Position numbers and translations under genes: made by a program | The notes under the pieces: generated by a model | What the model was told of the DNA's origin: nothing | Databases searched by the model: none | What the model saw: only the letters and a program-made list of their open reading frames with translations | Assembly: GCA_030428695.1 (NCBI GenBank) | Contig: JAUIEM010000211.1 | Location: 1 to 17,004, forward strand | Direction of reading: 5' to 3' | DNA length: 17,004 nt | Source of the DNA: a bacterium | Lineage (GTDB): Bacteria > Planctomycetota > J058 > JAJDCP01 | Shown: positions 1 through 6,422 of the stretch, piece by piece | Position numbering within the stretch: the first letter of the stretch is position 1 | Layout of the letters: each line of letters begins with the position of its first letter

Positions 1-1890
1 CAGGCTCCCGTGGAAGTTGGGCTTGAAGTACTTGATCGCCATCTGGCAGCTGGTCGGGCCGCAGGTCCAGTACTCTTCCCAACCCTGGGGCCGCCCCTTG
101 GGGCGCCCTTGCGGGACGTGCGGAGGCTTGCCGCAGTGCGGTGTCGGGAGCTTGGACGGGTCGGCGGCCGGGAAGCTCGGGTCGGCACCCCCGCCCGCGT
201 TGGCTCCCGCATCGGCGGCGCCCGCGCTGCCCCCGCCAGCGCTTCCGCCCGGCGCCCCGAGAGGGACGAGGAAGCTGTTCTTCAGCACGTCGGGGTGCAT
301 GCGGTAGACGACGTTCGCGTGGGTGATGCCCTGGACGCGCCCGCTGTGGTACCAGTTCTTCGCGTCACCGACCGCCCGGGTGACCTTCTCGCTGTTGCTG
401 TGAGGAGGGTTGTGGGTGGTGCCGAGGCTGCGCACCATGATGGCCGGGTTCTCCTTGACGAACTTGATCACCGTGCTCGCGCCGACGTACAGGCCGTCAT
501 GGATCACGTACTCCTTGATCTGGGACTTCATATCCCCGATCTCCATCAGCTTCGTGATCCCGACGTAACCCCCCGCCGAGTGGCCGCTCGCGATGATCCC
601 GCCGATGCCCGGCTGCTTGCCCTGGTACGGGCCGTGTGCGCACAGGAAGGCGCAGATGCGCTTGATCCAGTCGGCGTAGCCGCCCGGCTTGCAGTTTCTG
701 CCGACCCGGGCGTCCGCGCCGCCGCGCGAGGTCGCCCAGATCACGTTCTTGCCGGAGTCCTTGAGGATCTGCTCGAACTTGTGCTTGGTGACGTACTTCT
801 CGAGGCTGGTGTTGCTCTTGTTCAGGCCGTGGAAGTGCGTCCACAGGTCGACGTGGTCCTGCGGCACGTAGCCCTTGGGCACGCCGATCACCGTACGGTT
901 GGGACAGCCCGGCTGGCCGTAGTCATCCTTGAAGAAATAGAAGGTCGCGTCCTGGCCCTCGACCTTGTTGTCGACCGCCGCCGCCTGCCCGTACCCGTCG
1001 GCGGGATAGGGGATCGGGTTCGTGCAGTTGCTCTTGCCCGCGGCCCCGCTGGTCGGCACCGTCGATGCCCCCGGCGTCGTCTCCGAGCCCGGCCGCATGC
1101 CGACTCCGCACTTCGTGCAGTGCGACTCGCCGCCGGCTGCCGGGGCGGAAGAAGGCTGGCCGCCTGCCGCGCCCGCCGCCGGGGTCGTGCTCGGAGCGTC
1201 CGCAGGCTGCCCGCCGCCCGAGGGCGCCGCGGGCGTCGTCGTCGCCGCGGTCGAGGAGACGTCCTTCTGCTCATACTCGAAGTGCATGTAGTCGTGGTAG
1301 TAGCCCCCCCAGCCGAAGCCGTGCTCGCGCAGGATCAGCACCAGCCACTTCGGCATGTCGAAGGGCTTGCCGGCCTTGTACGGGTTGGTCGCCGGGTTGA
1401 AGTCGATCGCGGTGCCGAAGCTGTGGTTGCTGACCTTGGTCCACTGCACCTTGTTGCGCTGGTTGTCGTACTGCAGCGCGAGCATCGGCCAGCCGCGCGC
1501 CCACTTGTCCCCGTACTGCTGGCGCGCCGCCGCGTAGTCGGCGCCGTCGCGGATCGAGTTGCGGGTGCCGCTGTTCTTCATGTACCGCACGCACAGGCTG
1601 CCGACGCTGTACAACACGTAGTCTTTGTTGACCTGCTGGATCTTCTGGAAGGCCTGCGCCGCCTTCTCGGCGATCTTCGCGTGCAGGCGCAGCTTGCGGG
1701 TGCCCTTGAAGTCCGCGCCGAGCCCGGCGACGGTGATCGACTTCGTCGCGCCGCCCGCCAGGGGGTTCCCCCAAAAGGATGCGCGCTCGCTGCCCTTGAT
1801 CTGACGCGGCAGGTTCTGGCCGAAGGCCGCGATGACATCGGCCTTCGTCGCGCAGCTCTGCTTGTACTTCGCGTTGTGGCTGTAACCCAT
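1..1890 (-). CDS. Multi-enzyme protein: M15 peptidase + alpha/beta hydrolase + C39-like peptidase (partial)
   Basis: The reading frame is open from ATG at 1890 to base 1 (630 residues, no stop), so the C-terminus is missing. GGAG lies 7 bases upstream of the ATG. Residues about 60-208 look like an M15 (VanY/M15_4-type) peptidoglycan peptidase: NHSFGTAIDF supplies His156 and Asp163, and YMHFEY supplies His203, the expected zinc ligands. A Pro/Ala/Gly linker (209-285) carries CTKCG at 258-262. Residues about 289-540 resemble an alpha/beta hydrolase, with HFHG at 352-355, GHSAGG with likely nucleophile Ser438, and a candidate catalytic His524. A second Ala/Gly linker leads to TCGPTSCQMAIKYF, where Cys610 resembles the active-site start of C39-type or related papain-fold peptidases. 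No signal peptide is visible. Family knowledge supports cell-wall cleavage by the first domain; substrates of the other two are unknown. The M15 call is firm, the hydrolase fairly firm, the C39-like call tentative. Confidence 0.8.
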   Translation of the reverse strand, partial: MGYSHNAKYKQSCATKADVIAAFGQNLPRQIKGSERASFWGNPLAGGATKSITVAGLGADFKGTRKLRLHAKIAEKAAQAFQKIQQVNKDYVLYSVGSLCVRYMKNSGTRNSIRDGADYAAARQQYGDKWARGWPMLALQYDNQRNKVQWTKVSNHSFGTAIDFNPATNPYKAGKPFDMPKWLVLILREHGFGWGGYYHDYMHFEYEQKDVSSTAATTTPAAPSGGGQPADAPSTTPAAGAAGGQPSSAPAAGGESHCTKCGVGMRPGSETTPGASTVPTSGAAGKSNCTNPIPYPADGYGQAAAVDNKVEGQDATFYFFKDDYGQPGCPNRTVIGVPKGYVPQDHVDLWTHFHGLNKSNTSLEKYVTKHKFEQILKDSGKNVIWATSRGGADARVGRNCKPGGYADWIKRICAFLCAHGPYQGKQPGIGGIIASGHSAGGYVGITKLMEIGDMKSQIKEYVIHDGLYVGASTVIKFVKENPAIMVRSLGTTHNPPHSNSEKVTRAVGDAKNWYHSGRVQGITHANVVYRMHPDVLKNSFLVPLGAPGGSAGGGSAGAADAGANAGGGADPSFPAADPSKLPTPHCGKPPHVPQGRPKGRPQGWEEYWTCGPTSCQMAIKYFKPNFHGSL

Positions 1891-1920
1891 TGCCCGCTCC
1901 GACTTTCAGGTACGTCCCTG

Positions 1921-1950
1921 ATGGTAGGGAGCGGGGGGCCGGCAGGTCAA
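1921..1950 (-). promoter_or_regulatory. Sigma70-like promoter of the multi-enzyme gene
   Basis: On the minus strand, TTGACC (1945-1950) and TACCAT (1921-1926) are separated by 18 bases and lie about 30-60 bases upstream of the ATG at 1890. The hexamers match the housekeeping consensus at 5/6 and 4/6 positions. The site overlaps the end of the upstream phosphatase gene by nothing more than a few bases, so the multi-enzyme gene may be transcribed independently. Confidence 0.45.
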
Positions 1951-1954
1951 GGCA

Positions 1955-3553
1955 TCAGCGCTGCCGGGGACGCTGGATGATCTGGGTCTCGAGGCCTTCA
2001 TCGAGCCGCAGCAGCAGGACCGTCATGTCGTCGTGCTGCTCGAGCCCGGTCTGGAAGCTCAGGACCGCGTCGAAGATCGCGTCGCGCAGGGCGTCCAGCG
2101 GCCGGTCACCGTGCTCCTGGACCAGCCCCGCCAGCCGGTCGAGGCCGAACTCCTCGCCCTGGCGGTTCATCGACTCGGTGATGCCGTCGGTGTAGACGAC
2201 CACGGTGTCGCCCGGATCGAGGGGCAGCTCGACCTCGGTCAGCATCGACTGGAGGTCGGGCAGCACGCCGAGCACGATGCCGCCGACCTTCTTGACCTCG
2301 GTCTCCTGCTCGTGCTTGCGGTAGATGATCAGGCACTCGTGGCCGGCCCCGGTGTAGGTCAGCACCTGCTCATCGAAGTCGAACCGCATCAGGAGGAAGG
2401 AGACGAACATCTCCTTCTTCAGGTCCGAGGTCAGGTGCCGGTTGACCAGCCGCACGATCTCGGATGTCGACTCGCGGCCATGAACCAGCGGCCGCAGCAG
2501 GCTCCGCAGCATCACCATGGTCAGCCCGGCCGGCACGCCCTTGCCCGAGACGTCGCCGATCCCGAGATAGAGGGCGACATCGGTCTCGATGTAGTCGTAG
2601 TAGTCGCCGCCGACCTGGCGGGCGGGGAGGGTGCGTCCGCACACGATCAGGCCGTCGACCTCGGGGTCGCTGCGCGGCAGGAGCTCCTTCTGGATAGAGC
2701 TCGCGATCCGCAGCTCCTGGGCCTGGCGCTCCTGCTGCTTCGCCTTCGCGAGCAGCTGGGCGTTCTCGAAGGCGATCGCCGCCTGGTCGGTGAAGGCCAT
2801 CAGGAGCTGCATCTCGGCCGGGGTGAAGGTGCTCTCGTGCAGCCTGCTGTCGAGGTAGACCGTGCCGAGCACCCGCTCCTTGACCTTGAGCGGGACGCAC
2901 ATCAGCGAGCGCAGCTGCAGGTCGACGATGCTGAGGTATTCCCCGAAGTCGGACTGGGCGTTCGAGGTCAGGATCGGCTCGCCGGTGTCGAGCACCTTCT
3001 TGATGATGTTGCTCGAGGTGTTGAACTCCGGCGCGAAGATCTCGACCTTGTCGATGTTGCGCGCGACCTCGTAGGTCAGCCGCCCGCTCTCGTCGTTTCG
3101 GGTGATGATGAAGCCGCGCTCGGCCGAGCACAGCTCGATCGCGCTGTCCATGATCTTCTCGAGCAGCTTCCCGCGGTCGAGCTCGCTGTTGATCGCCTTG
3201 TTGAGCTCGAACAGCACCTGGTAGCGGCCGAGCTTGCGCTCGAGCTCTTCGTCCGCGCTCGCATCGGTCTTGACGAGGAAGACGCTCACCGCCCCGAGCT
3301 GCACCTTGTCCCAGCTCGCGAGCGGCTGCTCGCGGATCGGGTAGCCGTTGACGAAGGTGCCGTTGAAGCTCTTGAGGTCCTTGACCCGGTAGCCCCCGGC
3401 GTGGGGCTCGATCACGCAGTGGTGGCGGGAGACCCCGTCATCGTCGAGGGTCAGCGTGTTGCTCGGCGCCCGCCCTAGAGACACCTCGCCTCCATTCGGA
3501 GGCAGGTTGTAGAAGTGATGTTGGTCGCCCTGGATGATGACGAGCCGGTACAC
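1955..3553 (-). CDS. FHA-GAF-SpoIIE (PP2C-type) serine phosphatase
   Basis: This is a 532-residue signalling phosphatase of the RsbU/SpoIIE type. Residues 1-97 form an FHA domain (LGR at 26-28, SRHH at 42-45, FNGTFVNG at 63-70), which binds phosphothreonine peptides. Residues about 110-270 form a GAF sensor domain, followed by a short helical linker. Residues about 285-520 form the phosphatase, with VGGDYYD (314-320), GDVSGKG (333-339), YTDGITES (454-461) and HDDMTVLLLR (507-516), so the metal-binding aspartates (317, 334, 455, 509) are all present. I chose GTG at 3553 because GGAAGG lies 6 bases upstream and a promoter-like pair lies just before it; the TTG at 3610 would fall inside that promoter. 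By family knowledge it dephosphorylates an anti-sigma-antagonist or a similar STAS protein, but no such partner is in the window. Confidence 0.9.
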   Translation of the reverse strand: MYRLVIIQGDQHHFYNLPPNGGEVSLGRAPSNTLTLDDDGVSRHHCVIEPHAGGYRVKDLKSFNGTFVNGYPIREQPLASWDKVQLGAVSVFLVKTDASADEELERKLGRYQVLFELNKAINSELDRGKLLEKIMDSAIELCSAERGFIITRNDESGRLTYEVARNIDKVEIFAPEFNTSSNIIKKVLDTGEPILTSNAQSDFGEYLSIVDLQLRSLMCVPLKVKERVLGTVYLDSRLHESTFTPAEMQLLMAFTDQAAIAFENAQLLAKAKQQERQAQELRIASSIQKELLPRSDPEVDGLIVCGRTLPARQVGGDYYDYIETDVALYLGIGDVSGKGVPAGLTMVMLRSLLRPLVHGRESTSEIVRLVNRHLTSDLKKEMFVSFLLMRFDFDEQVLTYTGAGHECLIIYRKHEQETEVKKVGGIVLGVLPDLQSMLTEVELPLDPGDTVVVYTDGITESMNRQGEEFGLDRLAGLVQEHGDRPLDALRDAIFDAVLSFQTGLEQHDDMTVLLLRLDEGLETQIIQRPRQR

Positions 3554-3581
3554 GTCTACCCTTCCGCCTGCGGGGTTGCCG

Positions 3582-3610
3582 AGGGTACGGGGTTTCCCGC
3601 CCCCCGTCAA
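3582..3610 (-). promoter_or_regulatory. Sigma70-like promoter of the FHA-GAF-SpoIIE gene
   Basis: TTGACG (3605-3610) and TACCCT (3582-3587) are 17 bases apart on the minus strand, 29 bases upstream of the chosen GTG start. The -35 matches consensus at 5/6 positions, the -10 at 3/6. The position supports the 3553 start over the longer frame. Confidence 0.4.
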
Positions 3611-3629
3611 GCGGCCCCGGACGGCCGCT
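3610..3629 (-). terminator. GC hairpin after the FKBP gene, weak terminator candidate
   Basis: A perfect 7-bp stem (AGCGGCC pairing with GGCCGCT) with a 6-base loop starts 11 bases beyond the stop of the FKBP gene. No T-run follows it on the minus strand, so it may only slow transcription or act as an RNA 3' end. Confidence 0.3.
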
Positions 3630-3640
3630 GCGACGCCGCC

Positions 3641-4342
3641 TCAGTCGAGGATCTCGAGCAGCTCGACGTCGAAGATCAGGGTCGAGCCCGGCGCGATGAC
3701 CGGCCCGACCTGCTGGTTGCCGTAGGCGAGCTCGCTCGGGATGTAGAGCTTGTAGCGCGAGCCGAGCGGCATCAGCTGCAGGCCCTCGACCCAGCCCTTG
3801 ATCACCTGGCTGACGCCGAAGGTGGCCGGGGCGCCGTCGCGGGAGCTGTCGAACTCGGTGCCGTCGATCAGGGTGCCGGTGTAGTGGACGCGGACGCGCT
3901 CGTGGGCGAGCGGCGTGCGGCCCTCGCCCGCGACGATCACCTCGTACTGCAGGCCGCTGTCCGTGGTCATCACGCCTTCGCGTGCGCCGTTCTCTTCGAG
4001 GAAGGCCTTGCCGGCGGCGAGGGTCGGAGCGGCCTTCTCGGCGTCCTTTTCGGCGTTGGCGGCGATCATCGCCTTCTGCAGCTCGAGCAGCGCGGCGTCC
4101 ATCTCCTGCTCGGTCATCTGGGTGCTGCCGGCGAAGGCGTCGCGCAGCCCCTGGACCATCATCTCGATGTCGAACTCGACGCCTCCGTCACCGACCAGGC
4201 TCTTGCCCATGCTGTGGCCGATCGCGTAGCTCGACCTCTCGGTCAGCGTCTCGGGAGCCCTGGTCTCGGGGGCGGTCTCTTCTTCCTGGGCGAACGCGCC
4301 GAGCGCGAGCAGGGAGATGAGGAAGAGGGAAAGGCGGGTCAT
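3641..4342 (-). CDS. Exported FKBP-type peptidyl-prolyl isomerase (FkpA/Mip-like)
   Basis: This 233-residue protein folds other proteins by isomerising Xaa-Pro bonds, probably in the periplasm. Residues 1-18 form a signal peptide (MTRLSLFLISLLALGAFA, likely cleaved before QE). Residues about 35-115 match the helical N-terminal dimerisation domain of the Mip/FkpA group, including SYAIGHSMG near 38-46. Residues about 145-233 form the FKBP domain: VRVHYTGTLIDGTEFDSS (150-167), QVIKGWVEGLQLM (179-191) and PSELAYG (202-208). The ATG at 4342 has GAGG 8 bases upstream, and the leader peptide confirms this start. An acidic stretch (QEEETAPE) follows the cleavage site. It stands alone in transcription, between the strong panB terminator and the phosphatase promoter. 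The isomerase call is firm; client proteins are unknown. Confidence 0.93.
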   Translation of the reverse strand: MTRLSLFLISLLALGAFAQEEETAPETRAPETLTERSSYAIGHSMGKSLVGDGGVEFDIEMMVQGLRDAFAGSTQMTEQEMDAALLELQKAMIAANAEKDAEKAAPTLAAGKAFLEENGAREGVMTTDSGLQYEVIVAGEGRTPLAHERVRVHYTGTLIDGTEFDSSRDGAPATFGVSQVIKGWVEGLQLMPLGSRYKLYIPSELAYGNQQVGPVIAPGSTLIFDVELLEILD

Positions 4343-4354
4343 CGGTCGATCCTC

Positions 4355-4372
4355 ATGTTCGGGGAATGTTCG
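4355..4372 (-). repeat. Direct repeat ATGTTCG with 11-bp period in the FKBP gene leader
   Basis: Two identical ATGTTCG units (plus-strand reading, 4355-4361 and 4366-4372) are spaced 11 bp, about one helical turn, just upstream of the FKBP start. This spacing is typical of OmpR/PhoB-type regulator boxes, but a chance repeat is possible. Confidence 0.4.
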
Positions 4373-4407
4373 CGCCGTATCCTACCAACCGGGCGGGGAC
4401 AGCCGAC

Positions 4408-4434
4408 AAAAAAAGAGGCGCCCGGCCGGGCGCC
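4408..4434 (-). terminator. Rho-independent terminator of panB
   Basis: On the minus strand, GGCGCCC, loop GGCC, GGGCGCC is followed by TC and seven Ts (4408-4414). The hairpin begins 23 bases after the panB stop and lies before the FKBP gene, so panB and the FKBP gene are separate transcription units. Confidence 0.93.
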
Positions 4435-4457
4435 CTCGCTGCCTCCTGCGCGGCTCC

Positions 4458-5300
4458 CTACGCTTCGACCCGCTCGGCGCGGAGCTGCTCGAGCACCTGT
4501 GCCTTTACCCGCGGGCCGGTGTTGGGAGCGGGGAAGCGGGCGTGGCGCACATCCTCATCGAAGCTCTTGAGTGCCGCCTCGATGGTCTCGGCCAGCCGCG
4601 CGTAGCGCTTGACGTGCCGGGGCACGAAGTCGGTGTACAGCCCGAGCATGTCGTGCCAGACCTGGACCTGGCCGTCGCAATGCGGACCGGAGCCGATCCC
4701 GATCGTCGGGATCGCGAGCGCCTCGGTCACCTCCTGGGCGAGGGCGGCGGGCACGCACTCGAGCACGACCGCGAAGCAGCCGGCCTCCTGCAGGGCGCGG
4801 GCGTCGTCGAGCAGCGCGCGGGCCTCGTCGATGTTCTTGCCGCGGACGATCTTGCTGCCGAAGGCGTGGACCGACTGCGGGGTGAAGCCGAGGTGGCCCA
4901 TCACCGGGATCCCGCGGCTGACGACCTTGGCGACGATCGGCGCGACCTCGCGCCCGCCCTCGAGCTTGACCGCCTGGACCCCGGCCTCCTGGAGCAGGCG
5001 GGCGGAGGAGCGCAGGCCGGTCTCGGCGTCGGGGTAGGTGTTGAAGGGCAGGTCGCCGACGATCAGGCTCGAGCGCGTGCCCCGGACGACCGCCCGGCAG
5101 TGGTAGATCATGTCCTCGAGGGTGACCGGCAAGGTCGTCTCGTGGCCGGCGAAGACCATCCCGAGGGAGTCGCCGACCAGCACGACCGGGATGCCCGACC
5201 GTTCGACGAGCTGCGCCGAGGTGTAGTCGTAGGCGGTCACCATCGTGAAGTGCTCGCCGTTGTTCTTCAACTTGAAGAGGTCGCTGAGCGTGCGGCGCAT
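4458..5300 (-). CDS. panB: 3-methyl-2-oxobutanoate hydroxymethyltransferase
   Basis: PanB transfers a hydroxymethyl group from 5,10-methylene-tetrahydrofolate to 2-oxoisovalerate to give ketopantoate, the first committed step to pantothenate and CoA; it is cytoplasmic. The 280-residue protein has the usual family length and carries the whole active site: Asp44 in VGDSLGM and Asp83 in VGDLPF (metal), Lys112 and Glu114 in AVKLEGG, HLGFTPQ at 136-142, the catalytic Glu181 in VLECVPA, and IGIGSGPHCDGQ at 200-211. I chose ATG at 5300 because GGGAGG lies 7 bases upstream. The frame stays open to 5438, but that extension runs through the AT-rich intergenic region and has no family similarity. No panC or panD is adjacent. 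It ends in a strong terminator and is divergent from a LysR regulator that may control it. Confidence 0.96.
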   Translation of the reverse strand: MRRTLSDLFKLKNNGEHFTMVTAYDYTSAQLVERSGIPVVLVGDSLGMVFAGHETTLPVTLEDMIYHCRAVVRGTRSSLIVGDLPFNTYPDAETGLRSSARLLQEAGVQAVKLEGGREVAPIVAKVVSRGIPVMGHLGFTPQSVHAFGSKIVRGKNIDEARALLDDARALQEAGCFAVVLECVPAALAQEVTEALAIPTIGIGSGPHCDGQVQVWHDMLGLYTDFVPRHVKRYARLAETIEAALKSFDEDVRHARFPAPNTGPRVKAQVLEQLRAERVEA

Positions 5301-5473
5301 CGACTCGCCTCCCGGGCGGACGCAGGTGAGGGACTGCGTCGGACGTATCTGACGATAAGCTCCGCGAAAATATACTTCAATTGAATAATTCATATCGGAG
5401 CCATACGCTAGAGGCATAGTCCGCGGCCCTGCTCTCATCGGATCTTCTCCGCCCCTTCACACGGAGCCTTTCC
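5301..5473. promoter_or_regulatory. Divergent panB-lysR control region with AT-rich palindromes
   Basis: This 173-base gap contains the only clearly AT-rich island in the window (about 5365-5397). TTCAATTGAA (5376-5385) is a perfect palindrome and overlaps TGAAT-A-ATTCA (5382-5392). TATATT (5369-5374, minus strand) could be the panB -10 box, with no good -35. TTGAAT (5381-5386) and TACGCT (5404-5409), 17 bases apart on the plus strand, could be the lysR promoter. LysR regulators commonly bind such sites in a divergent gap and repress their own gene. Binding by the neighbouring regulator is inference. Confidence 0.6.
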
Positions 5474-6352
5474 ATGGACCTCACCCGCCTCCGCGCCTTC
5501 TACACCGTCGCGCAGACCGGCAGCTTCACCCGCGCCGCCACGCGCCTGCACCTGACCCAGCCGAGCGTCAGCCGGCAGGTCAAGTCGCTGGAGGAGAGCC
5601 TCGGGGTCCAGCTGCTCGAACGCCATCCCCGCTCGCTGCGCCTGACGCCGGAGGGAGACATCCTCGTGCGCCACGTGGAACGTCTGTTCGACAACGTCGC
5701 GGAGATCGAGGGCCTGTTCCGCGACATCGGCAAGCTGAAGAAGACCCAGCTCCAGCTCGCCTGCAATGAGTCGACGGCCGCCCACGTCCTGCCGCGCAGC
5801 CTCGACACCTTCAGCCGCCGGCACCCCTACGTCGAGCTCGCGATCCACACGATGCGCACGTCCGAGATCGTCTCGTCGGTCCGCGACAACAGCGTCGATC
5901 TCGGCTTCACCCTCGGCAAGCCGCGCCGGGAAGAGCTGGCGGCGATCCCGATCACGCCCTACGAGATGGTGTTCATCACGCCGAAGAAACACCCCCTCGC
6001 GCGCAAGAAGCGCATCACCCTCGAGGACATCGCCGAGTTCCCCCAGATCTCCTACACCCGCAACACCGAGACCCGGACGATCCTCGACCGCCCCTTCCGG
6101 GAGCGCAAGCTCTCCCTCGACCTGAAGATGGAGCTCGGGAACACCGACCTGATCGTCAAATACGTCGGGCTCGGCTACGGCGTCGCGATCGTCCACAACC
6201 TCGGCCTGACCGGGAAGAGCTCGCGCAACGTCAGCATCCACTCGCTGCGCAGCACCTACGATCCGGGCTGGGTGTACCTGATCTACAGCAAGAACCACCG
6301 GCTCTCCCGCGCCGCCGAGGCCTACCTCGGCATGGTCCGCGAGGGCAGCTGA
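5474..6352 (+). CDS. LysR-type transcriptional regulator
   Basis: This 292-residue protein has the LysR layout. Residues 1-60 form the winged helix-turn-helix (LRAFYTVAQTGSFTRAATRL then TQPSVSRQVKSLEE, and RSLRLTPEG). Residues about 90-290 form the periplasmic-binding-protein-like effector domain, beginning at KLKKTQLQLACN. The ATG at 5474 has GGAG 8 bases upstream and places the HTH at the usual distance from the N-terminus. It is divergent from panB across 173 bases, so panB is the first target to consider; the effector molecule cannot be read from sequence. Its end is 70 bases before the HEAT-ATPase gene, with a possible promoter in between, so a shared transcript is uncertain. The family is certain; the target is inference. 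Confidence 0.95.
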   Translation: MDLTRLRAFYTVAQTGSFTRAATRLHLTQPSVSRQVKSLEESLGVQLLERHPRSLRLTPEGDILVRHVERLFDNVAEIEGLFRDIGKLKKTQLQLACNESTAAHVLPRSLDTFSRRHPYVELAIHTMRTSEIVSSVRDNSVDLGFTLGKPRREELAAIPITPYEMVFITPKKHPLARKKRITLEDIAEFPQISYTRNTETRTILDRPFRERKLSLDLKMELGNTDLIVKYVGLGYGVAIVHNLGLTGKSSRNVSIHSLRSTYDPGWVYLIYSKNHRLSRAAEAYLGMVREGS

Positions 6353-6365
6353 CGATCCACGCGGT

Positions 6366-6394
6366 TTGCACAAAGCTCGGCCCTGCGCAATCAT
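6366..6394 (+). promoter_or_regulatory. Possible promoter of the HEAT-ATPase gene
   Basis: TTGCAC (6366-6371) and AATCAT (6389-6394) are 17 bases apart in the short gap after lysR, 28 bases before the start codon. Both hexamers match the consensus only moderately (4/6). GAGGAGG at 6406-6412 is the ribosome binding site of the gene. Confidence 0.3.
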
Positions 6395-6422
6395 ATCGGG
6401 GAATAGAGGAGGATTCCCGCCG

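Noticed and set aside
10..1980. Long plus-strand open frame opposite the multi-enzyme gene
   Set aside because: It is the antisense of the M15/hydrolase/C39-like frame, which carries recognisable catalytic motifs; the plus-strand product is low-complexity Arg/Ala/Val sequence typical of GC-rich antisense frames.
2033..3478. Plus-strand open frame opposite the FHA-GAF-SpoIIE gene
   Set aside because: Antisense shadow; the minus strand encodes a complete phosphatase with all motifs and a promoter and ribosome binding site.
5301..5438. N-terminal extension of panB to 5438
   Set aside because: The added residues have no PanB similarity, pass through the AT-rich control region, and the ATG at 5300 has a far better ribosome binding site.
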